This document shows, one piece after another, positions 9,059 through 17,665 of a stretch of 17,665 nt of DNA. The number at the start of each line of letters is the position of its first letter. Positions within the stretch are counted from its first letter, which is position 1. The notes under the pieces are model-generated. The model was not told the origin of the DNA, searched no databases, and was given only the letters and a program-made list of their open reading frames with translations. The translations under genes were made by a program, and so were the position numbers. Source of the DNA: Botryococcus braunii (Eukaryota; Chlorophyta; Trebouxiophyceae); assembly GCA_002005505.1 (NCBI GenBank), contig KV908384.1, positions 561,356 through 579,020 on the forward strand, written 5' to 3'.

Positions 9059-9450
9059 GCACGGAAAAAAGTGTATAGGGAGAGCCTTGTGCTCATCAGT
9101 GAGCCAGAACGAGAGTGGGCAACCTGGGCAGTTTTTCTTTTGCTAGTTTCATTAGTTGGTTGACAGACAAGATTTGTGTTCATGCCCCAGGGAAGTATGG
9201 CGGATCTACCTTGCTTGTTTTGGAGTAGTGGACATCCTTGCGCAGCCTATGGCTGCCGTGAACGCTGATCGAATGGGGCAGCGCTGATCGCTACCGGTCT
9301 TGGTTTTTATTGTTTTGTGGACTCTGCGACTGGTCACAGGGCTCACACGTGCTGTTGAGTAAGCATTATGGTAGAGATCCATCAATTTGGTGCACTGAAG
9401 CTTCAACCGGAGGTGTACCCCCAGCTCATGAAGAAGGCGGTGAGAGGGTT
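9059..9450. other. No supported gene
   Basis: This is the spacer between the F-box frame and the minisatellite. TGTAA, the usual green-algal polyadenylation word, occurs at 9054-9058 and overlaps the stop codon, which is closer than usual. Nothing else stands out. Confidence 0.5.
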
Positions 9451-9927
9451 GGTTGTGGCAATGCTTCTGGGAGTAGTTGAAAGAAAGTTTATGTGATGGT
9501 TGTGGCAATGCTTCTGGGAGTAGTTGAAAGCTTATGTGATGGTTGTGGCAATGCTTCTGGGAGTAGTTGAAAACTTATGTGATGGTTGTGGCAATGCTTC
9601 TGGGAGTAGTTGAAAGCTTATGTGGTGGTTGTGGCAATGCTTCTGGGAGTAGTTGAAAGCTTATGTGATGGTTGTGGCAATGCTTCTGGGAGTAGTTGAA
9701 AGCTTATTTGATGGTTGTGGCAATGCTTCTGGGAGTGGTTGAAAGCTTATGTGATGGTTGTGGCAATGCTTCTGGGAGTAGTTGAAAGCTTATGTGATGG
9801 TTGTGGCAATGCTTCTGGGAGTAGTTGAAAGCTTATGTGATGGTTGTGGCAATGCTTCTGGGAGTAGTTGAAAGCTAATGTGATGGTTGTGGCAATGCTT
9901 CTGGGAGTAGTTGAAAGCTTATGTGAT
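9451..9927. repeat. 43-bp minisatellite, 11 tandem units
   Basis: Units start at 9451, 9498, 9541 and then every 43 bp to 9885. The first is 47 bp because of a small insertion (AAGAAAGTTT in place of AAGCTT). Each unit carries GGTTGTGGCAATGCTTCTGG, GAGTAGTTGAAAGCTTATGTGAT. Most units differ by no more than one or two bases, so the array is young or homogenised. The period is not a multiple of three and stops occur in it, so it is not coding. Confidence 0.97.
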
Positions 9928-11335
9928 GCTATGGCTCACAAGAGAATACTCATGGGGCAGGGGAAACTGCAAAAAGTTGCGTTCATATGAGGTTGGTTCA
10001 TGCATGGAGGTTCGAAGTTCAACGTGTGTTACACAGGCGACCGAAGCATGAGAGCTATCCTGGTAGATCTATTTGACTGGGGCCTGATTGGGGGGCGTAT
10101 GTAAGTTCCCCAAATTTCTTCCGCCCCACTATGGGACTGCTGGGTGGGTAGTGGCAGCATGAGTATGCTGCAGCTGCAGGGACAGTAAGCCTTTGGTACG
10201 GGGCCTACACGAACTACATCTAGATTGGTGCAGCACTTCTAAGGGAATTTCTTGGTACGGGAATTACTCGGTCGGGAGTTTCTCGGGCGATTAGAAATTT
10301 GACATGTAAGGAATTCACGTATATGAGTACGTACTACAATCGTCGATCAAATCACTCTGCTACTTGTTGTGTAGCTACTGAATCGCTTCATTGCACTGCC
10401 TTCTCTCAAAGCAAGGCCCATGAAGGCGAGGGTGAGCGGTGTTTTGTTGCCATTGCAAGTGAGCTGTCGTTTCTTCATTGGATTTCTAGCACAATCTCCT
10501 TCTCTTCTACCGCTGCGGGTGAGAGATGGAGACATATATACTTGTGGTGGCAGACTCCTAGATGCTTATTGTCGATGGAAGTCGCAAAAGCGACGGCCCG
10601 TTGAGGGTTCCTGCTCGTGAAGTGCGGTCCATTGCGTACCTAGCCATGCCTTGATTGTACTGCTTGGAAAGTCCATGAATCCGGAGTAAATGGCATAAGC
10701 ATCCTTTTATCTGCTCGTGACCACCTCACACTCATTGAGGTGATTACTAGTTGGCAGGAACTGGCCATGCGACTCTTTCACATTATAAGAGGCTCGCAAA
10801 GGGACTCCTCGGCTGACATGTACACATGTACTGAATATCACTCAACTGAGTGATTCCTATCACTCATTGCGTAAGAACGCGCAGATGTTGGACCCTCGAT
10901 CGAGCACGTGACTGTACCAGAGCCCCAGTCACCCCGACACCGCGGTGTGAACTCCCATCTTGTGGCTCCTTGATGTGAACATGGAGGCTAATTACCCCGG
11001 TAGTAAGACCCTAACGTGCAGCTTACCCTCTGCAGTCAGGCATGGCTGCAGTACAGTTCCCCAACCTGCACTTTAAAACAATCAGTGCATACGTAGCTGA
11101 AATTTGGTTGAGACAACACTGAACTGTTTAGACCGATACGCATCACGACCTCCATGGGCCTTCGTAAGTCTCAAAATGGTTAGAGTTGCCTTTACATGCA
11201 GAGCAATGCTTCTCCCTCGCATTCCGCCAACCCACGCTCTTAGAAATTGGGGGAACCACGTGCACGTGCAGATGCTCGCCCTTCCAGCTCCACCCTCCCA
11301 CACCCCAAACCGCCCAACCCATGCCGCTGATGAGG
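9928..11335. other. 1.4 kb without a supported gene
   Basis: Short frames exist on both strands, but none has recognisable motifs. One 37-codon open stretch (9991-10100) ends exactly at a GTAAGT 5' splice-site match and might be an isolated exon. A small inverted repeat, ATCACTCA-AC-TGAGTGAT, lies at 10837-10854. Confidence 0.5.
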
Positions 11336-11517
11336 TAATGTCACTCTTTCATTCGTCCCCATGTGTGTGCCGTCACGCCCACAATGTCACTCTTTCATTC
11401 GTCACCACGTGTGTGTCGTGGGTGTGCCTATGATGTCACACTTTCATTCGTCACCCTCTCCGTACAGTCAAGCCTATGATGTCCGATTGTAACCCTGTCC
11501 GTATCGTCACACCTATG
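11336..11517. repeat. Degenerate ~46-bp minisatellite, block A
   Basis: About four imperfect copies of a unit made of GATGTCACTCTTTCATTCGT, then CACCCTGTCCGTATCGTCAC, then GCCTAC. Units have many substitutions and small indels. Confidence 0.85.
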
Positions 11518-11730
11518 AATTGAGGTCGATAGCCAGTGAAAAAAGGTGTATGTCCTCCCCCCTCCTCTCTGCTAAGCACATAGACTCCAGCTTCAACATT
11601 TTTTAAGGAGTGATGCTGCCAGGCTGTGCAAAAACCATTCCCCGTTCTACATCATGTTTCTGAATACCTCTTAAGAGAACTCCAATCTTGTCTCCTGCAA
11701 TTCTTTTTTCAAGAGATTTTGGGAACAGTT

Positions 11731-11906
11731 CATGTCACCCTTTCATTCGTCCCCATGTGTGTGTCGTCACGCAACCGATGTCCTTCTTTCGTTCGTCCCC
11801 TGTGTGTGTCGTCGCGCCTACGATGTCACTGTTGTGATCGTCACCCTGACCGTATCGTCACACCTATGATGGCAACCTTTCATTCGTCACCGTGTCTGTA
11901 TCTTTC
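11731..11906. repeat. Degenerate ~46-bp minisatellite, block B
   Basis: About four more copies of the block A unit, resuming after about 210 bp of unrelated sequence (11518-11730). It ends where a pyrimidine-rich tract begins. Confidence 0.85.
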
Positions 11907-11951
11907 TGGTCCGGTCGGTTCCTGAACCATCTTGCTTTTCTACGGTTATCT

Positions 11952-12178
11952 GCCTTTTTTCACGTCCCTTCCCTTTCCTTCCTTCCCATTACGTTCCCTT
12001 CAGTTACTTCCCTTCCTTTCCCTTTATTCCCCTTCCTCCTAACCCCCTTCCCATTTGTTCCCTCCTCTCCCCTTCCCATTCCTTTCCCATCACTCCCTGT
12101 CCTTTCCTCCCCTTCGAAGGGAATTCCCTTTTAAACATCCTAGGCCTTCCCTTCCCTTGCCTTTCAATCCCCTTTCTT
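11952..12178. repeat. Pyrimidine-rich (CCTT-type) tract
   Basis: The plus strand is almost entirely C and T, built on CCCTTCC words, for about 225 bp. It separates minisatellite blocks B and C. It contains two overlapping perfect palindromes, CCCTTCGAAGGG (12110-12121) and AAGGGAATTCCCTT (12117-12130). Such tracts can form triplex (H-) DNA. Confidence 0.85.
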
Positions 12179-12188
12179 TCTGGTCGAT

Positions 12189-12760
12189 TTTCACCCTCTG
12201 CGTATCGGCACGCCTTCTACGTCACTCTTCCATCGTCGCCCTGTATGTAACATTAAGCCTACGATGCCGCTCTTTCATTTGTCACCCTGCCCTTATCGTC
12301 AGATCTACATTGTCACTCTAATTTGTCGCCCTGTCTATATCATCACACCTACGATATTGTAGGTCATCGATGTCGCTCTTCCATTCGTCACGCTGTCCAT
12401 ATCATCATGATGTCACGTGATCACGCCCATGATGTCAACATTTCATTCGTCACGCTGTCCGTATCGTCAGGCCTACGATACGACTCTTTCAATCATCACC
12501 CTGTCCGTATCGTCACGCCTACGATGTCACTCTTTTATTTGCCACCAAGTCTTCGTCACGCCTACGATGTTACTCTTTTATGTGTCACCGTGTCTGAATT
12601 GTCACGCCTACGATGTTCTTTCATTCGTCACCCTGTCCGTATTGTCACGCGTACGATGTCGCTCTTTCATTCGTCACCATGTCCGTGTCGTCACGCCCAC
12701 GTCACTCTTTCAGGCGTTACCCCGTCCTTATCGACACGCCTACGATGTCACTCTTTTATG
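12189..12760. repeat. Degenerate ~46-bp minisatellite, block C
   Basis: This is the longest block, with about twelve imperfect units of the GATGTCACTCTTTCATTCGT / CACCCTGTCCGTATCGTCAC type. Because 46 is not a multiple of three, the motif reappears in all three frames (HSSPCPYRHAYD-like peptides). This argues against coding and explains the overlapping open frames seen here. Confidence 0.9.
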
Positions 12761-13639
12761 ATCTCGTACTTAAAAACTTGTTCAAAGAGATGGCATCTCC
12801 TTCATTTCTGTTTACACCATATCACCTGGACATCAGCCCCCCAACACTGGAGTAGAAGATGCCAAATTGCATCCGGATCTTGTCAAAATCCCACCGCCAT
12901 ATTAAAGCAGTCCGTCATGTATGGGCCCACCTCCAGGTCATTCTGGATATAGTACTATGATGTAAGTACACTAGTGGACTTACATCATACCTAACAATCT
13001 TGGAAACTACCTTAACCTTGAAGTAGCCAGTTGGTTGCAACTGGTATCACGTAATTGATACAGCAACCACTCGAACGATTAAAAGTCTTTGAAACAGTTT
13101 TTAACGTAGCTTCATGTAACACTCGCTACACGGTGTGCACACAGTCCTTCTGTTGCGTAACTCCCATCCTGGACAGATTCAACATGAGATGTCCTAGGAC
13201 AGCTGTATGGGATGTATCACAAGTTTTCCTGGTGGCAAGACATGTCAGAGCCAGTAGCCCAACGCAACCTGGCATACATAGCAACACAGCCCCTAATCCA
13301 TCGTGTGGTGATGACCTCCGGACCGACTGCGATTTGCGGTCATGATAGAAGCTCATGCGATCGAACAATCGCATTCGGCATAACAGATATCTGTCTGAAC
13401 AGACATCGATGTAACCCTTATTCTTCTTTTCTTCTCCTCTTCCTCCCGGTTCTTTCATATCTCCGTTTAAGGTGAACAAACATATCTCCTGACGTGTTTT
13501 GCGATGGGCGGCGCCGCTGTGACTTGTTAGAAGTGTCTAGTAGATCTAGGACATGTGCAAGCAAGCAAGATGTATAAAACTCTCATACATATGACGGTTT
13601 TACACATGACAGTCTACAGCTACAGATCTGCACGACGGT
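12761..13639. other. No supported gene; contains a near-palindrome
   Basis: The stretch 12770-12950 has short open runs on both strands interrupted by stops, and could be an eroded exon or repeat, but I recognise nothing. The 34-bp inverted repeat at 12956-12989 is listed separately. A polypyrimidine run (13420-13450) and a TATAAAA (13573-13579) occur with no gene obviously attached. Confidence 0.45.
12956..12989. repeat. 34-bp near-perfect palindrome
   Basis: The 12-bp arms TATGATGTAAGT and ACTTACATCATA flank ACACTAGTGG, which contains the palindrome ACTAGT. Only one base pair (12968/12977) fails to match across the whole 34 bp. Confidence 0.93.
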
Positions 13640-13840
13640 TCACCCGGTCATCCCCACGTGGTGCACCAGGCTCCCACGGATCCAGCGCCGTGAAAGGGGG
13701 CCCCAGCGGACCAGGAACGCATGCCCAACATCTTCACCATACAGGCGCAGCTCCTTCCTTGTACTTGCCCATCTCTTGCAGTAAAGGCATCTTCGGGCTC
13801 CTGGGCGCCAGGGCCTTCATACCTGCCCATGGACCTCTTG
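13640..13840 (-). pseudogene. Possible remnant of kinesin-light-chain-type TPR sequence, frameshifted
   Basis: Read on the minus strand, short pieces in different frames resemble the KLC-type TPR unit. MKALAPRSPK then LLQEMGKYKE runs from 13820. After a shift comes a YGE-like piece, and after another shift LGMRSWSAG. The order matches the usual GKY.EA.PLY..AL.IR...LG pattern, but only with at least two indels. No start, stop or complete repeat is intact. This is resemblance by eye to a degenerate motif, so it is a weak call. It is a different TPR subtype from the gene immediately to its right. Confidence 0.3.
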
Positions 13841-13875
13841 GTCTCTCCTAGTTACGCAAACTCATAATGATACCA

Positions 13876-15012
13876 TTAGCGCCCCAGTAAAGCGAATGCC
13901 TGGTCATGGTCTTGAATGGCACCCTCGAGCATGCCCAAGGCTCTCTTTGTCTTTGCCCGCGACCAGAAAGTGCAAGCTTTATAGGGGTCCAGGTCGGCTG
14001 ACTGGTTCAACTCATCCAAGGCCTCGTGGTACCTGCCCAAGAGTCTCAAAGTGTCCCCGAGGGACCAGCGAATGCGAGCATCATTGGGGTCCAGCTGGAC
14101 TGCCCGGAACAAGTCTTCCTGGGCCTCGTCGTACCTGAACATGAGTCTCAAAAGTTCACCGCGCGAACAGCGAATGCGAGCATTTCTGAGGTCCAGGTTG
14201 ACTGCCCGGTTCAGATAGTGCAAGGCCGCGATGTACATGTGCAACCCTCTCAAAGTCTCAGCGTTTGACCACTGAATGCCAGCATTATTGGGTTCCGCGA
14301 TGACTGCCTGCTGCAGGTCTGGCAGGGCCTCGGTGTACCTGCCCAACACTCTCAAAGTCTCCCCGCGCGACCAGAGAGTGCGAGAATTGGGTACCAGGGT
14401 GACTGCCAGGTTATGGTCTAGTAGGGCCACGTTGTACAAGCCCACGGCTCTAAAAGTCTCCGCGCGCGACAAGCGAGTGCGAGCATCATTGGGTGCCAGG
14501 GTGACTGCATGGTTCAGGTCTGGCAGGGCGTCGGTGTACCTGCCCAAGGCTCTCAAAGTCTCCGCGCGCGACAAGCGAGTGCGAGCATCATTGGGTGCCA
14601 GGGTGACTGCATGGTTCAGGTCTGGCAGGGCCTCGGTGTACCTGCCCAAGGCTCTCAAAGTCTCCGCGCGCGACCAGCGAGTGCGAGCATCATTGGGTGC
14701 CAGGGTGACTGCATGGTTCAGGTCTTGCAGGGCCGCGTTGCACCTGCCCAAGGCTCTCAAAGTCTCCGCGCGCGACAATCGAGTGCGAGCATCATTGGGG
14801 TCCAGAATGATTGCCCGGCTCAGGTTTGGCAGGCCCTCGTTGCATCTGCGCAAGAGCCTCAATGTCTCCCCGCGAATTCCGAGAGTAAGAGCATCATTGG
14901 GCTGTAGGGTGACTGCCTCATTGAGATCTTGGAGGGCCTCTTCGTATTGATTTTGACGAAGTTTTTCAAGCGCGAGCTCGCGCCTCTGGAAAGCGTTCAA
15001 ATGCTGCGCCAT
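13876..15012 (-). CDS. TPR-repeat protein (11 tetratricopeptide units)
   Basis: The ATG at 15012 (context AACATGGCG) begins a 378-residue protein ending in TAA at 13876. After a short N-terminal lead it is almost wholly made of 34-residue TPRs: 1 about 9-40, 2 41-74, 3 75-108, 4 109-142, 5 143-176, 6 177-209, 7 210-243, 8 244-277, 9 278-311, 10 312-345, 11 346-378. The consensus is ARTRLSRAETLRALGRYTEA / LPDLNHAVTLAPND, with canonical small residues at positions 8, 20 and 27 and a PND turn. Eleven units would form a right-handed superhelix that binds peptides. No catalytic domain, signal peptide or membrane segment is visible. Units 3-5 are nearly identical in DNA, which indicates recent expansion. 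A pyrimidine tract ending TTATCAG, with the exon side starting at 15056, could be a 3' splice site for a 5' UTR exon. The partner and pathway are unknown. Confidence 0.85.
   Translation of the reverse strand: MAQHLNAFQRRELALEKLRQNQYEEALQDLNEAVTLQPNDALTLGIRGETLRLLRRCNEGLPNLSRAIILDPNDARTRLSRAETLRALGRCNAALQDLNHAVTLAPNDARTRWSRAETLRALGRYTEALPDLNHAVTLAPNDARTRLSRAETLRALGRYTDALPDLNHAVTLAPNDARTRLSRAETFRAVGLYNVALLDHNLAVTLVPNSRTLWSRGETLRVLGRYTEALPDLQQAVIAEPNNAGIQWSNAETLRGLHMYIAALHYLNRAVNLDLRNARIRCSRGELLRLMFRYDEAQEDLFRAVQLDPNDARIRWSLGDTLRLLGRYHEALDELNQSADLDPYKACTFWSRAKTKRALGMLEGAIQDHDQAFALLGR
14485..14790 (-). repeat. Three nearly identical 102-bp tandem repeats (TPR units 3-5)
   Basis: Units 3, 4 and 5 of the TPR gene differ at only a few codons (Leu/Trp, Cys/Tyr, Asn/Thr, Glu/Asp swaps), while units 1-2 and 7-11 are strongly diverged. 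Internal duplication of exactly one TPR length keeps the frame. The antisense strand is also open across this block as a by-product. Confidence 0.88.
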
Positions 15013-15942
15013 GTTATCCTCGTGCGTGTTTACCACCCTTCTGGCCTCCTTCGCCCCTGATAAGCGAAAAAACGTTAGGCTCTTTAATGGAAGGCCCACT
15101 TGCAAGTTGACCTTCCTTCAAGTACCATGTACGCCTGAAAACGAACTCAAACTACAGGATTTCAACAGGGAAGCAATTTTAGGATAGGGTTCACTTTTGA
15201 TTTTGAGGTGGTTTTTACGGGGAAAAAAAAGACTCCTGTAAGTTAAGCTCACGTGTAGCACAACGGAAGCTGCAGTGCTAAAAGTAGGGATTCGAGTTCG
15301 TCGTTCATCAGGAAGCGTGCACCTGCAGGAAAGAGCTTCGCAAGATGGCAAGGCACGGGTGTAAATGTAGAACCTCACCTTGTCAATTGCAAATCTGGGA
15401 ACCGACCCGCAGCAACTTTCCAACGTTCCTGATATGGCGGTCTGATCCTGTGATGCTGTCTTAGTTGAAGATCTCGAAATACTAGGTTTGAGAATATACG
15501 TCACTCTCAAAGTTACTCTGCTCTCTGTGAAGGAGCAGCCGCGCAGATGCCTTTGTTGGCGCACCTGGAACAGTCGGTCCTCGGAACGTCAAACAACACT
15601 GCATTGATCTCATAGCGTCCTTTAAAGACAACTTGAAAATGAGTTTTAAGAGAGTTGAGTTGAAACAGTTACCACTTGGAAATCCAGTTTCGAACCGTCG
15701 GACAACAGCCTTTGCTGAACCGGATCTGCTACTGCCTCGTCGGTGCAGCGCCAGCAAAAGCAGTCTCGGTATTCCAGATTATTACTGTTACTCCATTCTC
15801 AAATATGGTTGCCAGAACTATTTATTTTCAGCGTCAAGTGCATCGCCTGAATCAATGTAGTCCTTCTGTTATGATTCATAACAGAAGGATTCCTAACTTA
15901 TGAACAATTTTTGCGATTTTGCCAGAGACAGTCCGAGTCACC
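15013..15942. other. Intergenic region between divergent TPR and split genes
   Basis: The TPR gene (minus) and the split gene (plus) diverge from here, so both promoters should lie in this 930 bp. Short frames on either strand have no recognisable motifs. A perfect palindrome sits at 15861-15889, and an AT-rich TATTTATTTT lies at about 15819-15828. Confidence 0.5.
15861..15889. repeat. 29-bp perfect inverted repeat upstream of the split gene
   Basis: The 14-bp arms TCCTTCTGTTATGA and TCATAACAGAAGGA are separated by one T. It lies about 55 bp before the proposed ATG at 15943, in the promoter or 5' leader. As DNA it could extrude as a cruciform or bind a dimeric factor; as RNA it would form a tight stem with an impractically small loop. 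Confidence 0.95.
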
Positions 15943-17046
15943 ATGACTCACAGCACGTGGGTCGCGAGTCGCCCCAGTTTCTCGTTCACCCGGTACAGTA
16001 TTTTTATTGAAGCCCTCCGCCTCCGCACTCAGCCGAATCCCGCTTTGCAACGGCGCTTCCCCAGGAGAAGTACCTGTTTGCGGAGGGCCGCACCTAAGAA
16101 AGTAACAAATTCTGGCATTGAAGTTATACTTGAATCGTTAAAGCATAGGATCTACGCTGTTTAGTTATGTTAGGCTCTGAAGTCCGTGCGCGACCTCGTT
16201 AGGGGGAATGTTTATCGGACCTGCTGGCCGCAATAGCGGGTGAAACGCCCTAATACATTGGAAGCTGCTGTGAAACATGAAATCAATCCGCTCTTGGACG
16301 GCATCATGCAGGGGGAAATAATGAAACTGGATGGTAAGTGTTTTTTCCGTGCGTCAGAGATTAGGTGATTTCTTCTCTTTCGACCAAGCACTGCGCTTGT
16401 AAGCTGGGATTTAGGGAGGTAAGTTTTCGAAACATTACTACCTGCAATATCTAAAGATGCAGGCCCCTGTTTTGTATGATGCCCGTCTTTCTCTTCGCAG
16501 GTGTACTGGGACAATGTTTAGGAATAACTTTCTCTTTACCGGCCACATGTTTTCACTCTTATCGATGCCGATACATATATAATTATTTTGGACGTAGTTT
16601 TGGAGGAGTTCTTGTTCGCTGTGTCTCCATATCAAGATGATCATTTTGTGATCAACAATATGCAAACCCCTGACGCTGTCAGAATGAATGGCGTGCAGGA
16701 CGAGGCTCCTGGAAAAGGATGTTTTTTGCAGACTTTCCATGGATGTTGAAATCTGCTAGCAACGCACATGATGCCTGGGTCAAATTCAAGGTATGGTTAA
16801 CCTACAAGTTGGGCGCTGTGGGAAACCAGTACAAAGTAAAAAGTTATGAACTGTAGCCGGTTGCCAATTCTGTCACTTTCAGTGGTGATGCCATCCAGTG
16901 TAGTTGCTGCAGCAGAGCACATGCAAAAGGACTTGTGTGCATAATAGTGAGATATTGTTGGGCTTGCAGGGGGGTCACCTGCGTCACAGATCCACGGACG
17001 AGACCAATGAAACCTTTGGAGCAGCCCCGGATGCTGCTAGGGCCGG
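15943..17046 (+). CDS. Split gene, first four exons of an unrecognised, possibly organelle-targeted protein (3' end outside window)
   Basis: Proposed exons are 15943-16101, 16237-16333, 16732-16790 and 16970-17046. Introns are GTAACA...AATAG, GTAAGT...TTTTTTGCAG, GTATGG...GGCTTGCAG, and a fourth starting GTATGT at 17047. Phases agree at every join (0, 1, 0, then 2) and no stop occurs in 130 codons. Exon 1 (ATG in CACCATGAC) encodes 53 residues rich in Arg, Ser and Phe with a single Glu and no Asp, ending in RRAAPKK, which resembles a chloroplast or mitochondrial transit peptide. Exon 2 begins RVKRPNTLEA and ends KHEINPLLDGIMQGEIMKLD. Exon 3 adds DFPWMLKSASNAHDAWVKFK, where the first Asp is split by intron 2. 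Exon 4 adds GGHLRHRSTDETNETFGAAP and a few more. I do not recognise the family. The intron 1 acceptor is the weakest element. An alternative acceptor at 16500 gives an unconvincing continuation that reaches a stop. Confidence 0.5.
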
Positions 17047-17106
17047 GTATGTCACATCCAAATGTCTTTGTATGGGTGAGATGGCAGGGGTAGTGGGAGG
17101 ACTGTG

Positions 17107-17148
17107 CGTGTGTGTATGTGTGTGTGTGGGGGGGCGGGGGTCGTGAGA

Positions 17149-17237
<89 letters not shown>

Positions 17238-17280
17238 CGTGTGAGTTAGAGAGAGTGAGAGGGACAGGGAGGGGGAGAGA
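17107..17280. repeat. (GT)n microsatellite with G-rich interruptions
   Basis: Nearly uninterrupted GT runs from 17153 to 17233, preceded by shorter GT pieces and GGGGGGGCGGGGG, and followed by GA-rich sequence. It lies inside the proposed fourth intron of the split gene. Confidence 0.97.
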
Positions 17281-17319
17281 AAGGGGGGGGGGAGAGGGGG
17301 TGGGTGGGTGGGTGTGGGG

Positions 17320-17322
<3 letters not shown>
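17281..17322 (+). other. Potential G-quadruplex region
   Basis: The plus strand carries a run of nine or more G, then GGGGG, then (TGGG)3 with short GT spacers, then another long G run. Four or more G3+ tracts separated by loops of one to three bases meet the standard G-quadruplex pattern. Confidence 0.75.
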
Positions 17323-17594
<272 letters not shown>

Positions 17595-17633
17595 AGGGGG
17601 GGGGAAGAGAGGGGGAGGGCGAGGAGGGGGACA

Positions 17634-17665
<32 letters not shown>
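17634..17665. repeat. (CA)n microsatellite at window edge
   Basis: CA repeats run to the last base, in inverted orientation relative to the GT blocks at 17153-17439. Frames through the whole block encode poly-HT or poly-LS only and are artefacts. Confidence 0.95.

Noticed and set aside
12323..12952. Plus-strand frame of about 209 codons with repeated HSSPCPYRHAYD-like peptide
   Set aside because: It follows the 46-bp minisatellite; the motif appears in all three frames because the period is not a multiple of three.
12770..12955. Minus-strand peptides that look coding (e.g. MQFGIFYSSVGGLM, NDLEVGPYMTDCFNMAVG)
   Set aside because: They lie in different frames separated by stops, and I recognise no family. 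An eroded exon or repeat is possible but not supportable by eye.
14276..14950. Long plus-strand frame with repeated VSARDKRVRASLGARVTAW-like peptide opposite the TPR gene
   Set aside because: It mirrors the 102-bp repeat units on the antisense strand; the minus strand has clear TPR consensus and a good start, so this is a shadow.
15254..15300. TAGCACAACGG (A-box-like) followed by GATTCGAGTTC (B-box-like), suggesting a tRNA or tRNA-derived SINE
   Set aside because: No cloverleaf forms: the putative D stem encloses 13 nt, there is no room for an anticodon arm, and the T stem does not pair. Probably a chance match.
16501..16635. Alternative exon after the TCTTTCTCTTCGCAG acceptor at 16500
   Set aside because: In phase with exon 2 it yields a Cys/Tyr-rich peptide that reaches a stop; skipping to the acceptor at 16731 gives a better peptide and continues in phase through two more exons. 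A minor isoform is not excluded.

Overview
The window is nuclear DNA from a eukaryote. The evidence is an endonuclease-bearing LINE, an F-box protein exon, a gene split by GT-AG introns, and large microsatellites and minisatellites. A basic, serine-rich N-terminus resembling an organelle targeting peptide, together with moderately GC-rich coding DNA, makes a green alga plausible, but nothing here fixes the species.

Layout. (1) Positions 1-7064 hold a head-to-tail array, all on the minus strand, of one family of restriction-like-endonuclease (RLE) non-LTR retrotransposons. Copy 1 (1-3074) is 5'-truncated and its reading frame is open to the window edge. Copy 2 (about 3075-6967) is essentially full length, with four 5' tandem monomers, a 1072-codon frame and a (GAA)n tail, but it carries one internal TAG. 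Copy 3 (6968-7064) is only a 3'-end remnant. The copies abut one another at GAA tracts, which suggests insertion into the tail of an older element. (2) Positions 7065-9450 hold a (GC)n(AC)n microsatellite and a plus-strand gene with an F-box. (3) Positions 9451-9927 are an 11-unit, 43-bp minisatellite. (4) Positions 9928-13875 are largely non-coding: a degenerate 46-bp minisatellite in three blocks, a pyrimidine tract, a 34-bp near-palindrome and a faint, frameshifted remnant resembling a kinesin-light-chain TPR. (5) Positions 13876-15012 (minus) encode an 11-unit TPR protein with three nearly identical central repeats. (6) Positions 15943-17046 (plus) contain what I infer to be the first four exons of a split gene. 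No single exon is long enough to stand out, but splice sites and phases agree across all of them. Its fourth intron runs into the GT/AG/G-rich microsatellite block that fills the right end.

The genes do not form a pathway. The retrotransposon copies are selfish elements. The F-box and TPR proteins are probably protein-interaction adaptors, and the split gene is unrecognised. I found no bacterial operon, CRISPR array, rRNA or credible tRNA. The most useful new observations are the tail-to-head retrotransposon array joined at GAA tracts, the 5' monomers, and the split gene.
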